Source: Porphyrobacter sp. ULC335
GTDB taxonomy: Bacteria; Pseudomonadota; Alphaproteobacteria; Sphingomonadales; Sphingomonadaceae
Assembly: GCF_025917005.1 (NCBI RefSeq)
Contig: NZ_CP078091.1
Span: 186,001 to 250,000, forward strand
Direction of reading: 5' to 3'
Length of the DNA: 64,000 nucleotides
Shown one piece after another: positions 50,063 through 58,601 of the stretch. The notes under the pieces were generated by a model, which was not told the DNA's origin, did no database searches, and worked only from the letters and a program-made list of their open reading frames with translations. The position numbers and the translations under genes were made by a program. Position 1 is the stretch's first letter; every line of letters begins with the position of its first letter.

Positions 50063-52084
50063 ATGAAGAGAATGATCAAAACCGGTGTTTCGATGCTCGC
50101 GATTTCGCTGGCCGGCGCTGCGATGGCACAGGCTGTCCCCAACACCTCCGACGTCGAGCAGACCGGCAGCGGCGAAACCGCCGTCGTGGGCCAGTCGGGC
50201 ACCGGCACCAACACCTCGGACATCGATCAGGACGGCAGCGACAACACTGCCACCGTCACCCAGTCGAGCGTTGCGGGCGGCACCAACGCCTCCACCATCC
50301 TCCAGTCGGTAACCGCCAGCGGCAACGAAGCCACCGTGGGCCAGACGGGCGAAGGCAACACCAGCAACGTCACCCAGGATGGTGATGACAGCGACGTGAC
50401 CGTCGACCAGGACGGCACCGACAACGTTTCGGGCGTGACCCAGAACGCGCTCGCTTCTTCCGCCACCGTCACCCAGACCGGCAATGCCAACGCCAGCACG
50501 GTCGGCCAGACGGGCGACAGCTCCACCATCCTCGTCAGCCAGAACAATGATGACGGCGCGATCGACGGGAACGATTCCTTCGTCACCCAGAGCGGCGATG
50601 ATGCTCTGGCGACCATCGACCAGAACGGTCAGGGCAACGTTTCGACCGTTACCCAGACCGGCACAGCCTCGCTGACCAACATCATCCAGGATGGCACCGG
50701 CAACACTTCGACGGTCACTCAGGGTGGCATTTCGGCGGATGCGTTTGTCGACCAAACCGGCGAAGGCAATATCTCGGTGATCGGCCAGACCGGCTTCAGC
50801 TCGGTGACCGATGTCACGCAGAACGGCGATGATAACCAGTCGACGGTCACGCAGTCGGCTTCGCTGGCCGACACCACGATCCAGCAGAATGGCACGGGCA
50901 ACCGCTCGACCGTCACGCAGTCCGGACTGGATTCCTCCACCCTGGTGACCCAGAACAATTTCCCCGGTATTCCGGTCGGCAACAACTCGCCGATCGGTAA
51001 CACCTCATTCGTGACCCAAAGCGGAGCCGGGTCGGAAACCGAAATCCTCCAGAACGGAACGGGCAACTCCTCGACCCTCACCCAGTCGGGCATCGGTGCC
51101 GTAGCCTATGTTGAACAGAACGACTTCAACAACGTCTCGACCGCCAACGAAACCGGCGCCGGGTCGGACCTTTTCGTGCGGCAGATCGGCACGGGCAATG
51201 ATTCCAACGTCCGTCAGAACGGGATTGGATCGGAGGTCGACGTTTTCCAGAACGGCACCACGAACAATTCTCTGGTGATCGGCACCGGGCTTAACTCGAC
51301 CATTGATGTGTTCCAGGGCGGGTTGAACAACTCCAGCACGATCAACCAGACCTCTCTCAACACCAATGCAACTGTGTTCCAGGACGGTAATGCCAACCAG
51401 TCGGTGATCGCGCAGCTTGCCGGTGAAGCCGATGTCGATGTGACCCAGACCGGGATGACCAACTTCTCCGACGTGCGCGGTGTGGCGAACTTCTCGGACG
51501 TGACGGTGAACCAGAACGGCACGAGCAACCGCTCGGAAGTCGATCAGAACTCGGCGAGCATCCGGGTCGGCATCTTCACCCTGCCCCTGCTCAACGAGAA
51601 TCAGAGCGCTTCGGTGACCCAGGACGGCGTCGACAATACCTCGCGCGTCGACCAGTACGGCCGCAACCAGGTCGCGCAGATCAACCAGATCGGTGAAGGC
51701 AACATCTCGGGCGCCCCGGGCGGCCTTGCCGGGATCACCCAGGTCGGCGAGAACCAGACCGCCACCCTGCTGCAGGAAGGCGACGGCAACCGCTCGGTCA
51801 TCAATCAGGGCATCAGCGGCAGCTTCACGATCATCACCGCGGCTGCCAGCGACGGCAACAACGCCGATGTGACCCAAAACGGCGATGATGGCGTGTCCAG
51901 CATCACCCAGAACGGCGATCTCAACACGGCGACGCTCGAACAGGATGGCCTGCTGAACGATTCAACCATCGTCCAGCTCGGCACTTCGAACACCGCAACC
52001 GTCACGCAGGCGGCGACCGGCAACGCGTCGGACGTCAACCAGAACGGCACGGGCAACAGCGCGATCGTCAGCCAGGGCATGTGA
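50063..52084 (+). CDS. Very large curlin-repeat protein (functional amyloid subunit)
   Basis: 673 residues. A signal peptide (MLAISLAGAAMAQA) is followed by dozens of curlin-type repeats with the pattern S/T-x-V-x-Q-x-G-x-x-N, such as TSDIDQDGSDNTATVTQ and SNVTQDGDDSDVTVDQDG. CsgA of E. coli has five such repeats in 151 residues; here roughly 25-30 fill the whole chain. Two spots break the rhythm, NNDDGAIDGND and NNFPGIPVGNNSPIG, likely loops on the beta-solenoid. It is highly Asn/Gln/Thr/Asp-rich with almost no Lys. Secretion by CsgG and polymerisation outside the cell are inferred from family and context. Confidence 0.9.
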   Translation: MKRMIKTGVSMLAISLAGAAMAQAVPNTSDVEQTGSGETAVVGQSGTGTNTSDIDQDGSDNTATVTQSSVAGGTNASTILQSVTASGNEATVGQTGEGNTSNVTQDGDDSDVTVDQDGTDNVSGVTQNALASSATVTQTGNANASTVGQTGDSSTILVSQNNDDGAIDGNDSFVTQSGDDALATIDQNGQGNVSTVTQTGTASLTNIIQDGTGNTSTVTQGGISADAFVDQTGEGNISVIGQTGFSSVTDVTQNGDDNQSTVTQSASLADTTIQQNGTGNRSTVTQSGLDSSTLVTQNNFPGIPVGNNSPIGNTSFVTQSGAGSETEILQNGTGNSSTLTQSGIGAVAYVEQNDFNNVSTANETGAGSDLFVRQIGTGNDSNVRQNGIGSEVDVFQNGTTNNSLVIGTGLNSTIDVFQGGLNNSSTINQTSLNTNATVFQDGNANQSVIAQLAGEADVDVTQTGMTNFSDVRGVANFSDVTVNQNGTSNRSEVDQNSASIRVGIFTLPLLNENQSASVTQDGVDNTSRVDQYGRNQVAQINQIGEGNISGAPGGLAGITQVGENQTATLLQEGDGNRSVINQGISGSFTIITAAASDGNNADVTQNGDDGVSSITQNGDLNTATLEQDGLLNDSTIVQLGTSNTATVTQAATGNASDVNQNGTGNSAIVSQGM

Positions 52085-52140
52085 CCCCGGCGTGTGGAAG
52101 GCGCGGCAAGCGCCGCCGCCTTCCACGCCCCCGCGGTCAC
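52081..52140 (+). terminator. Long stem-loop between the two large curlin genes
   Basis: GTGGAAGGCG (52094-52103) pairs perfectly with CGCCTTCCAC (52117-52126), extended by GTGACC (52081-52086) and GGTCAC (52135-52140), which includes the stop codon of the first gene. There is no U-run. It could lower read-through to the second gene or set mRNA stability, giving different subunit amounts. Confidence 0.55.
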
Positions 52141-52167
52141 GCATCACAAATCAAAGGACAGTCAATC

Positions 52168-53700
52168 ATGAAGAACATCATCATCAGCGGCGTATCGCTT
52201 GTGGCCTTGGCCATCGCGACCCCCGCCCTCGCCCAGAGTGTTTCCACCGTGGATCAGATCGGCACCGGCAACGGCGCCACCGTGACCCAGACCGGCAGCA
52301 ACAATTCGGATGTCGATCAGGACGGCACCACCAATACCGCCACAGTGACCCAGGCCGGCACTGCCGGTGTCTCGATCATCGACCAGACCGGTTCGGGCAA
52401 CACCGCCACGACCGATCAGGACACGCTCGGCGGCTTTGCCGACGTGACCCAGATCGGTGACGAAAACACCTCGGACATCGAACAGACCGATACCGCCACC
52501 CTCGGCAGCACCGGCGCCGTTCCGGAAGACCCGGAAGCGGTCGTCAACCAGCAGGGCAATGCCAACGCCTCGACCATCGGCCAGTCCAACCTCACGGGCA
52601 GCTACAACCTGTTCGCGAGCGTGACCCAGAACGGTGATGAGAGCATCTCGACCGTGACCCAGAGCGCAGCCGGCACCGGTGCGGGCAACCTCAACGCGAT
52701 CGTCAACCAGACCGACGGCGCGACCTCGACGATCACGCAGACCGCCAATGCGCAGCAGGCTGTGAACCAGTTTGCCTACGCCACGCAGACCGGCCCGAAC
52801 GAATCCACCATCTCGCAGTCGTTCACGGTCGACAATTCGAACTCGTTCCTCGCTTCTGTCTACCAGAGCGGCACGGACAACACCTCGACCATCACGCAGG
52901 CCGATATGGCTCCGGGCAACAGCAACCCGGACAACAACATCACCGGCCAGGTGACCCAGACCGGCGACAACAACTCGTCCGATCTGACCCAGCTGAACAA
53001 GGCTGCGACCGCCACGATCCTGCAGACCGGCAATGACAACATCAGCATCGCCAGCCAGACCTTCTCGACCAACACCCTGACTGTCACCCAGTCGGGCAAC
53101 GACAACCTGTCGGAAATCGAGCAGGCCTGGGGATCGAGCTCGCAGGCAACCGTGCTCCAGTCGGGCAGCAACGTGGAATCCGACATCTTCCAGTCGGGCC
53201 GCTTTGACGAAGTCTATGTCGACCAGCTGGTCGGTTCCGACGGATCGACCTCGAAGGTCACCCAGACGGGTGCCTTGGTGCTGACCCCGACCAACAATCT
53301 GGCGCAGATCACCCAGACCGGCGCGAACAACATGTCGGACGTGACCCAGAACGTCTTCGATGGCGATGCCACCGTCGACCAGTCGGGTGAGAACAACAAC
53401 AGCACGATCCAGCAGATCGGTAACGTCATCGGTGGCACCAACACCGCCAGCGTGAACCAGTCGGGCGACGACAACGGATCGGATGTGTTCCAGGAAGGCT
53501 CGCTCAACGAAGCCACCGTGCTGCAATCGGGCAACGGCAACACCGCCGGCGTCTCGCAGACCGGTGCCGGCAACGTGTCCGATATCCTGCAGAGCGGAGC
53601 GACCAACACGGCGACCGTGACGCAGACCGACAATGGCAACGTGTCGAACATCATCCAGGCCGGCACCAACGGCTCGGTGACGGTCACCCAGGGCTCGTAA
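52168..53700 (+). CDS. Large curlin-repeat protein (second amyloid subunit)
   Basis: 510 residues from the ATG at 52168, after AAAGGA. The signal peptide is LVALAIATPALAQ. Repeats of the curlin type fill the rest (for example TVDQIGTGNGATVTQTGSN and ADVTQIGDENTSDIEQ), perhaps 20 in number. The repeats are less regular than in the upstream gene, with longer insertions such as GSTGAVPEDPEAV and NSNPDNN. It lies between two stem-loops in a curli operon. It is likely a second fibre subunit or a minor component; which of the two is major cannot be decided from sequence. Confidence 0.88.
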   Translation: MKNIIISGVSLVALAIATPALAQSVSTVDQIGTGNGATVTQTGSNNSDVDQDGTTNTATVTQAGTAGVSIIDQTGSGNTATTDQDTLGGFADVTQIGDENTSDIEQTDTATLGSTGAVPEDPEAVVNQQGNANASTIGQSNLTGSYNLFASVTQNGDESISTVTQSAAGTGAGNLNAIVNQTDGATSTITQTANAQQAVNQFAYATQTGPNESTISQSFTVDNSNSFLASVYQSGTDNTSTITQADMAPGNSNPDNNITGQVTQTGDNNSSDLTQLNKAATATILQTGNDNISIASQTFSTNTLTVTQSGNDNLSEIEQAWGSSSQATVLQSGSNVESDIFQSGRFDEVYVDQLVGSDGSTSKVTQTGALVLTPTNNLAQITQTGANNMSDVTQNVFDGDATVDQSGENNNSTIQQIGNVIGGTNTASVNQSGDDNGSDVFQEGSLNEATVLQSGNGNTAGVSQTGAGNVSDILQSGATNTATVTQTDNGNVSNIIQAGTNGSVTVTQGS

Positions 53701-53716
53701 CGAGACCACTCAGGCG

Positions 53717-53746
53717 CTCCGGGCGGGACTTTGGTCTCGCCCGGAG
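53717..53746 (+). terminator. Stem-loop after the second large curlin gene
   Basis: CTCCGGGCG at 53717-53725 pairs perfectly with CGCCCGGAG at 53738-53746 around a 12-nt loop. There is no U-run. It sits 17 bp after the stop codon and 27 bp before the next curlin gene, and may partly attenuate read-through. Confidence 0.55.
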
Positions 53747-53773
53747 GTCCATAATCGACTACCGGGAAAACCC

Positions 53774-54424
53774 ATGTCCTCACGCGCCCTCATCCCTGCC
53801 TTGTGCCTCATGACGGGCGCGGCTGTGCTGGGCGCGCTCGGCACGCCGGGGGCCGCGCAAACAGTACCGAACGGCCCCGAGCGCGGCGTGTTCGTAACGC
53901 AGATCGGCGACGGCAGCCGCACCGAAATCGTCCAGCAGAATTCCGATAGCCTCGCGCAGATCGTGCAGGATGGCGAAGCCAACCAGATCGACCTTGCCCA
54001 GAAGGGTGCGGCACCGCACCGCGCACAGATCGCGCAGGATGGTGACGGCAACCTTGTCGATGCACAGCAGGATGGCGACGGTTCGACCGATCTTGCCCTG
54101 CTTCAGGAAGGCAACGGCAACTCTGCGCTGGTCATGCAGAGCGAAATCTCGGCCGCCGAACAGACCAGTGCCGCCATTGCGCAACGCGGCAATGGCAATC
54201 GCCTGATCCTTGCCCAGAACGGCAGCGACAATTCGGCAGAGCTTGAACAGCTTGGCGACGCCAACACCATGTCCGCCACCCAGCTCGACAGTGGCAATCA
54301 CCTCGAATGGAGCCAGATCGGAGACGGCCTCGCCGATCTCCAGATCACCCAGACCGGCGGCGGCAATCTTCAGGTCACGCAAAGCAACACCGGCGCGCAA
54401 TTCGCGCCCCCGCCGGGCGGATAG
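53774..54424 (+). CDS. Small curlin-repeat protein (possible nucleator, CsgB-like)
   Basis: 216 residues. Signal peptide to about residue 28 (LGTPGAAQ). Curlin repeats follow with more variation than in the two large genes: VTQIGDGSRTEIVQQNSD, AQIVQDGEANQIDLAQKG, IAQRGNGNRLILAQNGSDN. Some Lys/Arg and His occur, unlike the large subunits, as in CsgB nucleators. The C-terminus is short and Pro-rich (FAPPPGG). Nucleation is a guess from size and basic residues; it may instead be a third structural subunit. Its stop is 8 bp before the next gene. Confidence 0.82.
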   Translation: MSSRALIPALCLMTGAAVLGALGTPGAAQTVPNGPERGVFVTQIGDGSRTEIVQQNSDSLAQIVQDGEANQIDLAQKGAAPHRAQIAQDGDGNLVDAQQDGDGSTDLALLQEGNGNSALVMQSEISAAEQTSAAIAQRGNGNRLILAQNGSDNSAELEQLGDANTMSATQLDSGNHLEWSQIGDGLADLQITQTGGGNLQVTQSNTGAQFAPPPGG

Positions 54425-54431
54425 GGCCGCG

Positions 54432-55205
54432 ATGATCCGGTTGCCCCGCCTTGCCCTGATGGCGTCCGCTGTGACTGCGGCGGGGCTGATGGCGAACGGT
54501 GCGATGGCCCGGCAGGACGAAACGGCCTCGCCAGCCAGCCGCACTGAAGCCACCCAGATCACGCAGCCCGGTGCGCCTGCCGCATCCGGGCCGGGCCGCG
54601 CCTATCTCGACGAGACCGGACGACCGGTCCCACCGCAGCCGCCCCGCGCCAGCCTGATGCAAACCACCGGCGACCAGATCTCGCGCGGAGAGGGCAGCGC
54701 GCCCACCAGCCAGATTTCCGCACGCGGGCAAGGCGGGCCGGGCATGGCGCAGCTTTCCAGCGCCGATCTTGACGCGACCCTCGCCCAGCTTTCGCCAGCC
54801 GAGCGGCTCGTGCTGCTGCAGGCGATCACGGGGAGCGACATCTGCGACAATCCGCCTGCCGTTGCAGCGGTTCTGGCGCTGTGCCAGAACCGGCTGGAAA
54901 CCCGCTCGGGCGAGTTCGCCGCGCGCACCGACCGCCCCCTCAGCGCCGAAGAAAGCCTGCTGCGCGGCGATTTTGAAAACAGCGCCCTGCCGAGCATCGA
55001 TCAGGTGATAGAACGGCTGGCACGCGGCAGCGCGTCGAGCGGCGATTTCAGCAATCAGGCGATCGCCTCGATCGCTTTGGGATCGGCTGCCACCGCGCCC
55101 GCCAATCCCCAAGGCAATGCCGAACCTGAAACCCAGGGCCTCGGCGAAGAAACGCAGGCGCTCGTCAATGCGCTGATCAACCAGCTTGGAGGCCGCGCGC
55201 CATGA
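54432..55205 (+). CDS. Secreted protein of unknown function in the curli operon
   Basis: 257 residues from the ATG at 54432, 8 bp after the small curlin gene; the frame is open upstream only as a shadow. A signal peptide (VTAAGLMANGAMARQ) is followed by a Pro/Ser-rich stretch of about 80 residues, then a helical part with LSPAERLVLLQAITGSDICD, AVAAVLALCQNRLETRSGEF and PLSAEESLLRGDFEN. Two Cys (in SDICDNP and ALCQNR) may form a disulfide. I do not know a family. Its stop overlaps csgH, so it belongs to the curli operon and probably acts in curli biogenesis. Confidence 0.72.
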   Translation: MIRLPRLALMASAVTAAGLMANGAMARQDETASPASRTEATQITQPGAPAASGPGRAYLDETGRPVPPQPPRASLMQTTGDQISRGEGSAPTSQISARGQGGPGMAQLSSADLDATLAQLSPAERLVLLQAITGSDICDNPPAVAAVLALCQNRLETRSGEFAARTDRPLSAEESLLRGDFENSALPSIDQVIERLARGSASSGDFSNQAIASIALGSAATAPANPQGNAEPETQGLGEETQALVNALINQLGGRAP

Positions 55206-55561
55206 CCACTGCCCTTCCCGCAGGCGCGCTTGCGCTCATGCTCCTTTCCCATGCCACCGTGGAGCCTGTGATGACTGACGCGCCGCACGCCCTCACCCTT
55301 GATGTCGAAAGCCGTGACGGAATGCTCGAAGTCCGGCTCACCGGCCTGTCGCCACACGCGCAGGGGGTAAGCTATGCGCTCGAAGTGACGGGGCAATCGA
55401 CCTCGCGCCATCGCGGCTCGACCACGCTGGCCGCCGGCACGCAGGCGGTGCTTTCGACCATGCGCACGCCCGCGGGCGAGAACTGGTGCGTGAAGCTGGT
55501 GGCCGAGGACGAGGGCGGCGCGCCCTACGAAATCACCCGCGGGAATTGCACCGCCGGTTAG
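55202..55561 (+). CDS. csgH: Curli-associated chaperone CsgH
   Basis: 119 residues. The start overlaps the preceding stop (ATGA). After a short hydrophobic N-terminus come beta strands of an immunoglobulin-like fold: LTLDVESRDGMLEVRLTG, GVSYALEVTGQSTSRHRGST and TLAAGTQAVLSTM. This pattern matches alphaproteobacterial CsgH, the equivalent of CsgC, which blocks premature amyloid formation in the periplasm. Two Cys (NWCVKL and RGNCTAG) could pair. The setting at the end of a curli operon fits well. The N-terminal export signal is weak but present. Confidence 0.85.
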   Translation: MTTALPAGALALMLLSHATVEPVMTDAPHALTLDVESRDGMLEVRLTGLSPHAQGVSYALEVTGQSTSRHRGSTTLAAGTQAVLSTMRTPAGENWCVKLVAEDEGGAPYEITRGNCTAG

Positions 55562-55564
55562 GCT

Positions 55565-56965
55565 TCAGCGCGGGCGCGGCACCTGTGCCATGCCGGTTGC
55601 GCCAAGCCCGCGTTCGGGCGCGCTGATCTGGTCCATGTGGACCTTGCGCGCGGCCTTGGGCCGGGTATCGGTGCGGCCGATATTGAACTCGTCATAGACC
55701 GGATCATAACTGATCGGGATGCCCTGCGCCTGCAACTCGGCAAGCGAGACATAGGCATTCCCCGCCGCCGAAGTGCGGATGCGGGCGAGCTGCGCGTCGT
55801 CGTAACGGTCGGCCAGAACCTCCACCACCGATCCCAGCCGCACCTTGAGCCCGGCGGCGGTCTGCTGGAAATCGAGCGCGCCTGCCGTCCGGCCATCGAC
55901 GCGGGTGACAAGCTGCGACTTGGACGCGAGATCGGCGATCGGCGACGGGCTGGCCGAAACGGGCGCGGCCAGCGCGGGCGCGGGCTTGGGCACGACGACA
56001 GCGGCAGGCGGCGACGGGGCGGCGCTGACCGGCGCGCGGGCGGCGGGTGCAGCGACAGGCGCCTTGGCAACGATCGGTGCAGGCGCGATTTGCGGCGCGG
56101 GAGCAGTCTGGACAGGGCGCGCAGCCGGAGCTGCAGAAGCGGCAATCCGTGCCGGGCCGACCTGCTCGATTGCTCCCAGCATGGCGGGTTGCACCGGCAC
56201 AACCGGCGCAGCGACGGAGACGACCCGCGCCGCCGCCTCCGGGACAGGCACGGATGCCGGAGCGGCTTCAGGCACCGGCTCGGCCAACGTCCCGGCGGGG
56301 GCGCGTAGGGCCGGCTGCTCATCGGGCAGGAGGATCGCGAAGGCGGAGTTGTCAGCAGCAGGTTCGGGTAACGAAGCTTCCTGTGCCGACTCTGGCAGCC
56401 ACGCCGATTGCGTGGCGACAGACGGCGTCACCGGCGCGGCAACAGCCGCAACAGGCTCGGCGGGCAAGGGGGGAGCCTGCACGGCCGCCTCCGCCAGACC
56501 CGGCGGCACAGCGCGTGACTGGGGTACCGGCACAGCAGGCGCAACTTCGGGTAGCGGACGTGATGCAGCCGACAGCGATGGTTCCGCCAGGACAGCCAGA
56601 GGCACAGCAGCAACCGCGCGAACGGGATCGGTAACCGCGCGAACGGGATCGGTACCGAGATCGAGAATCGGCGCGTAGCGGACACCCGCCAGCCCCGGCT
56701 TGGCCGTCTCTGACCCGCGGTTAACCCCCGCTTGGCCCCGCCTTGCGGCAGGTTCGGGCGGGTCAGACAGCCCTTCGCCCCCGCCCAGATCACCCGCGCC
56801 GACCGAGAATTCGGGCAAGGCCAGCGCGGCCATGACCATCACCCCGCCGGGCAGGATACGGGTCAGCAACCGGCGGCCCGGCCCCCTACGGCGCACGGCA
56901 TCGCCCGCACCATCCACGGTGCGGCCTCCGCCAGCGTCGTCAGAAAAACCTCGGCCCTGTGTCAC
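55565..56965 (-). CDS. Pro/Ala-rich membrane-anchored protein, convergent with curli operon
   Basis: 466 residues from a GTG at 56965. A basic start and one membrane segment (GGVMVMAALALPEF, about 40-55) suggest an inner-membrane anchor. The middle 280 residues are rich in Pro, Ala and Val (PAPAPVAAP style), a spanner of the periplasm. The C-terminal ~100 residues form a compact domain: GLKVRLGSVVEVLADRYDD, AYVSLAELQAQGIPISYDP and DEFNIG, faintly like stalk domains of copper-amine-oxidase N-terminal type. A 21-bp tandem repeat encodes DPVRAV twice. Its role is unknown; it ends 3 bp from csgH, convergent with it. Confidence 0.65.
   Translation of the reverse strand: MTQGRGFSDDAGGGRTVDGAGDAVRRRGPGRRLLTRILPGGVMVMAALALPEFSVGAGDLGGGEGLSDPPEPAARRGQAGVNRGSETAKPGLAGVRYAPILDLGTDPVRAVTDPVRAVAAVPLAVLAEPSLSAASRPLPEVAPAVPVPQSRAVPPGLAEAAVQAPPLPAEPVAAVAAPVTPSVATQSAWLPESAQEASLPEPAADNSAFAILLPDEQPALRAPAGTLAEPVPEAAPASVPVPEAAARVVSVAAPVVPVQPAMLGAIEQVGPARIAASAAPAARPVQTAPAPQIAPAPIVAKAPVAAPAARAPVSAAPSPPAAVVVPKPAPALAAPVSASPSPIADLASKSQLVTRVDGRTAGALDFQQTAAGLKVRLGSVVEVLADRYDDAQLARIRTSAAGNAYVSLAELQAQGIPISYDPVYDEFNIGRTDTRPKAARKVHMDQISAPERGLGATGMAQVPRPR
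56612..56653. repeat. 21-bp tandem repeat, two copies, in frame
   Basis: AACCGCGCGAACGGGATCGGT occurs twice head to tail (56612-56632 and 56633-56653; the unit given here is 21 bases less its last when read as a motif). It lies inside the Pro/Ala-rich gene and doubles a seven-residue unit (DPVRAVx). Confidence 0.85.
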
Positions 56966-57203
56966 TATGCCCCCAAGCCGCGAATTATGCGGCGCGCGGG
57001 CGATTCGACAAAGCGGATTCGCCCAAATTGCGCCATTTCGGGACGATGTTCAGTCAATGTTCCTCTGAATGGAGCGCCACCTCCTCCCCCATTGCGGCAA
57101 AGTGATGTGACAAGCGGGCTTTTGCCCTTCCCCCGAATCATCCCTGCCCCTATCCGGACCGGCTCGCCTGACCGCGGGCCTCAAGGCGACCCAAGCACCG
57201 ATC

Positions 57204-58601
57204 ATGCAACACACAAGCACACTCGACACGCCCAGCTGGGGGCAGGAACTGCGCGCGACGCTGGCCTTGGCCGTGCCGCTTGCGGCGACGAACCTGTTGC
57301 AGATGCTGATCCACGCGGTCGATGTGATCTTCATTGCCCGGCTCGGCGACAAGCCGCTGGCCGCATCGAGCCTCGGCATCGCGATCTTCGGTCTGACCGT
57401 CTGGGCTATGACCGGGCTGGTCGGTGCCTGCGCCCCGCTGATCTCGGCCGAGCGCGGGCGGCGGCTCAATTCTGTGCGCGATATCCGCCGCACGGTGCGG
57501 ATGGGCATGTGGGTGGCGGTGCTGTTCGGGCTGGTCGGCATGGCCATCGCGTTCGGCGGAGAGGCGCTACTGCTGGCGAGCGGGCAGGAGCCCGAGATTG
57601 CCGCACTGGCGGGCGATTTCCTCGCAATCATTGCCTTTGCGATGATCCCGATGGTGCTGGCGGGCGTGTTCCGCATCTTCGTCGCCGCGCTGGGCAAGCC
57701 GGGCTATGCGACCGCGATCACCCTGCTGGCGCTGGGCACCAACCTTCTGGGCAACTGGGCGCTGGTGTTCGGCAATCTCGGGATGCCCGCGCTCGGCCTG
57801 ACAGGCTCGGCGCTGTCGAGCGTCATCACCGCGTTGGCGATGCTCGCGGCCTATGTGTTCGTCATTGGCCATGACCGCACCTTGCGGCGTTATCGTATCT
57901 TCGGGCGCTGGTGGCGGCCGGAATGGTCGCGTCTGAAGCAGATCATGGTGATCGGGACGCCGATTGCGCTGACCGTGCTGGCAGAGGCCGGTCTGTTCAG
58001 CGGCGCGGCGCTGCTGATGGGCCGCATCGGCGAGACCGAACTGGCCGCGCACACGCTGGCGCTGAACATCGCCGCGCTCGCGTTCCAGATCCCGTTCGGC
58101 ACCGCGCAGGCGGCGACCATTCGCGTCGGCTTCCACCATGGCGCGGGCGACCGCGTGGCGGCGGGGCGCGCGGGCTGGGTCGCGCTGGTGATCGGCACCG
58201 GCTTCATGAGCACGACCGCGCTGGCGATGGTGCTGGTGCCAGAGGCGATGCTGTGGGTCTATGTCGATCCCGATGCACCCGCCAACGCCGCGCTGGTGGC
58301 CTTTGCGCTGCAATACCTTGTGCTCGCCGCGATCTTCCAGTTGGCTGACGGGGTGCAGGCGGTGGGTGCGGGCGCGCTGCGCGGATTGCAGGATACCCGC
58401 GTGCCGATGTGGATCGCGATCTTCAGCTACTGGGTGCCGGGCTTCGGCATAGCGATCTGGCTCGGCTTCTACACCCCGCTCGAAGGGACAGGGGTGTGGA
58501 TCGGGCTTGCCACCGGGCTGTTCTTCGCGGCGGCAGGGCTGCTGTGGCGCTGGGCGCGGCGCGATGCGCTGGGCCTGACGCGCTACGAAGACGCCGCCTA
58601 G
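57204..58601 (+). CDS. MATE family efflux transporter
   Basis: 465 residues with twelve predicted membrane helices. The opening ALAVPLAATNLLQMLIHAVD, then VIFIARLGDKPLAASSLG and the second half beginning LKQIMVIGTPIALTVLAEAG show the doubled MATE fold of 6+6 helices. MATE proteins expel cationic drugs or other organics using sodium or proton gradients. The exact substrate cannot be read off. It ends in a 4-bp overlap with the convergent MscS gene. No regulator is adjacent. Confidence 0.94.
   Translation: MQHTSTLDTPSWGQELRATLALAVPLAATNLLQMLIHAVDVIFIARLGDKPLAASSLGIAIFGLTVWAMTGLVGACAPLISAERGRRLNSVRDIRRTVRMGMWVAVLFGLVGMAIAFGGEALLLASGQEPEIAALAGDFLAIIAFAMIPMVLAGVFRIFVAALGKPGYATAITLLALGTNLLGNWALVFGNLGMPALGLTGSALSSVITALAMLAAYVFVIGHDRTLRRYRIFGRWWRPEWSRLKQIMVIGTPIALTVLAEAGLFSGAALLMGRIGETELAAHTLALNIAALAFQIPFGTAQAATIRVGFHHGAGDRVAAGRAGWVALVIGTGFMSTTALAMVLVPEAMLWVYVDPDAPANAALVAFALQYLVLAAIFQLADGVQAVGAGALRGLQDTRVPMWIAIFSYWVPGFGIAIWLGFYTPLEGTGVWIGLATGLFFAAAGLLWRWARRDALGLTRYEDAA

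Noticed and set aside
49860..50066. 68-codon frame ahead of the first curlin gene
   Set aside because: It overlaps the curlin start, has no convincing ribosome site and looks like leader sequence.
50063..53700. Repeated DNA in the curlin genes as a possible CRISPR or tandem-repeat array
   Set aside because: The repeats are degenerate, in frame and follow the curlin amino-acid pattern; there are no identical repeats with unique spacers and no cas genes.
52162..53709. 515-codon minus-strand frame opposite the second large curlin gene
   Set aside because: Mirror of the repeated Gln/Thr/Asn codons; product is Gly/Val/Arg/Asp-rich with no family match.
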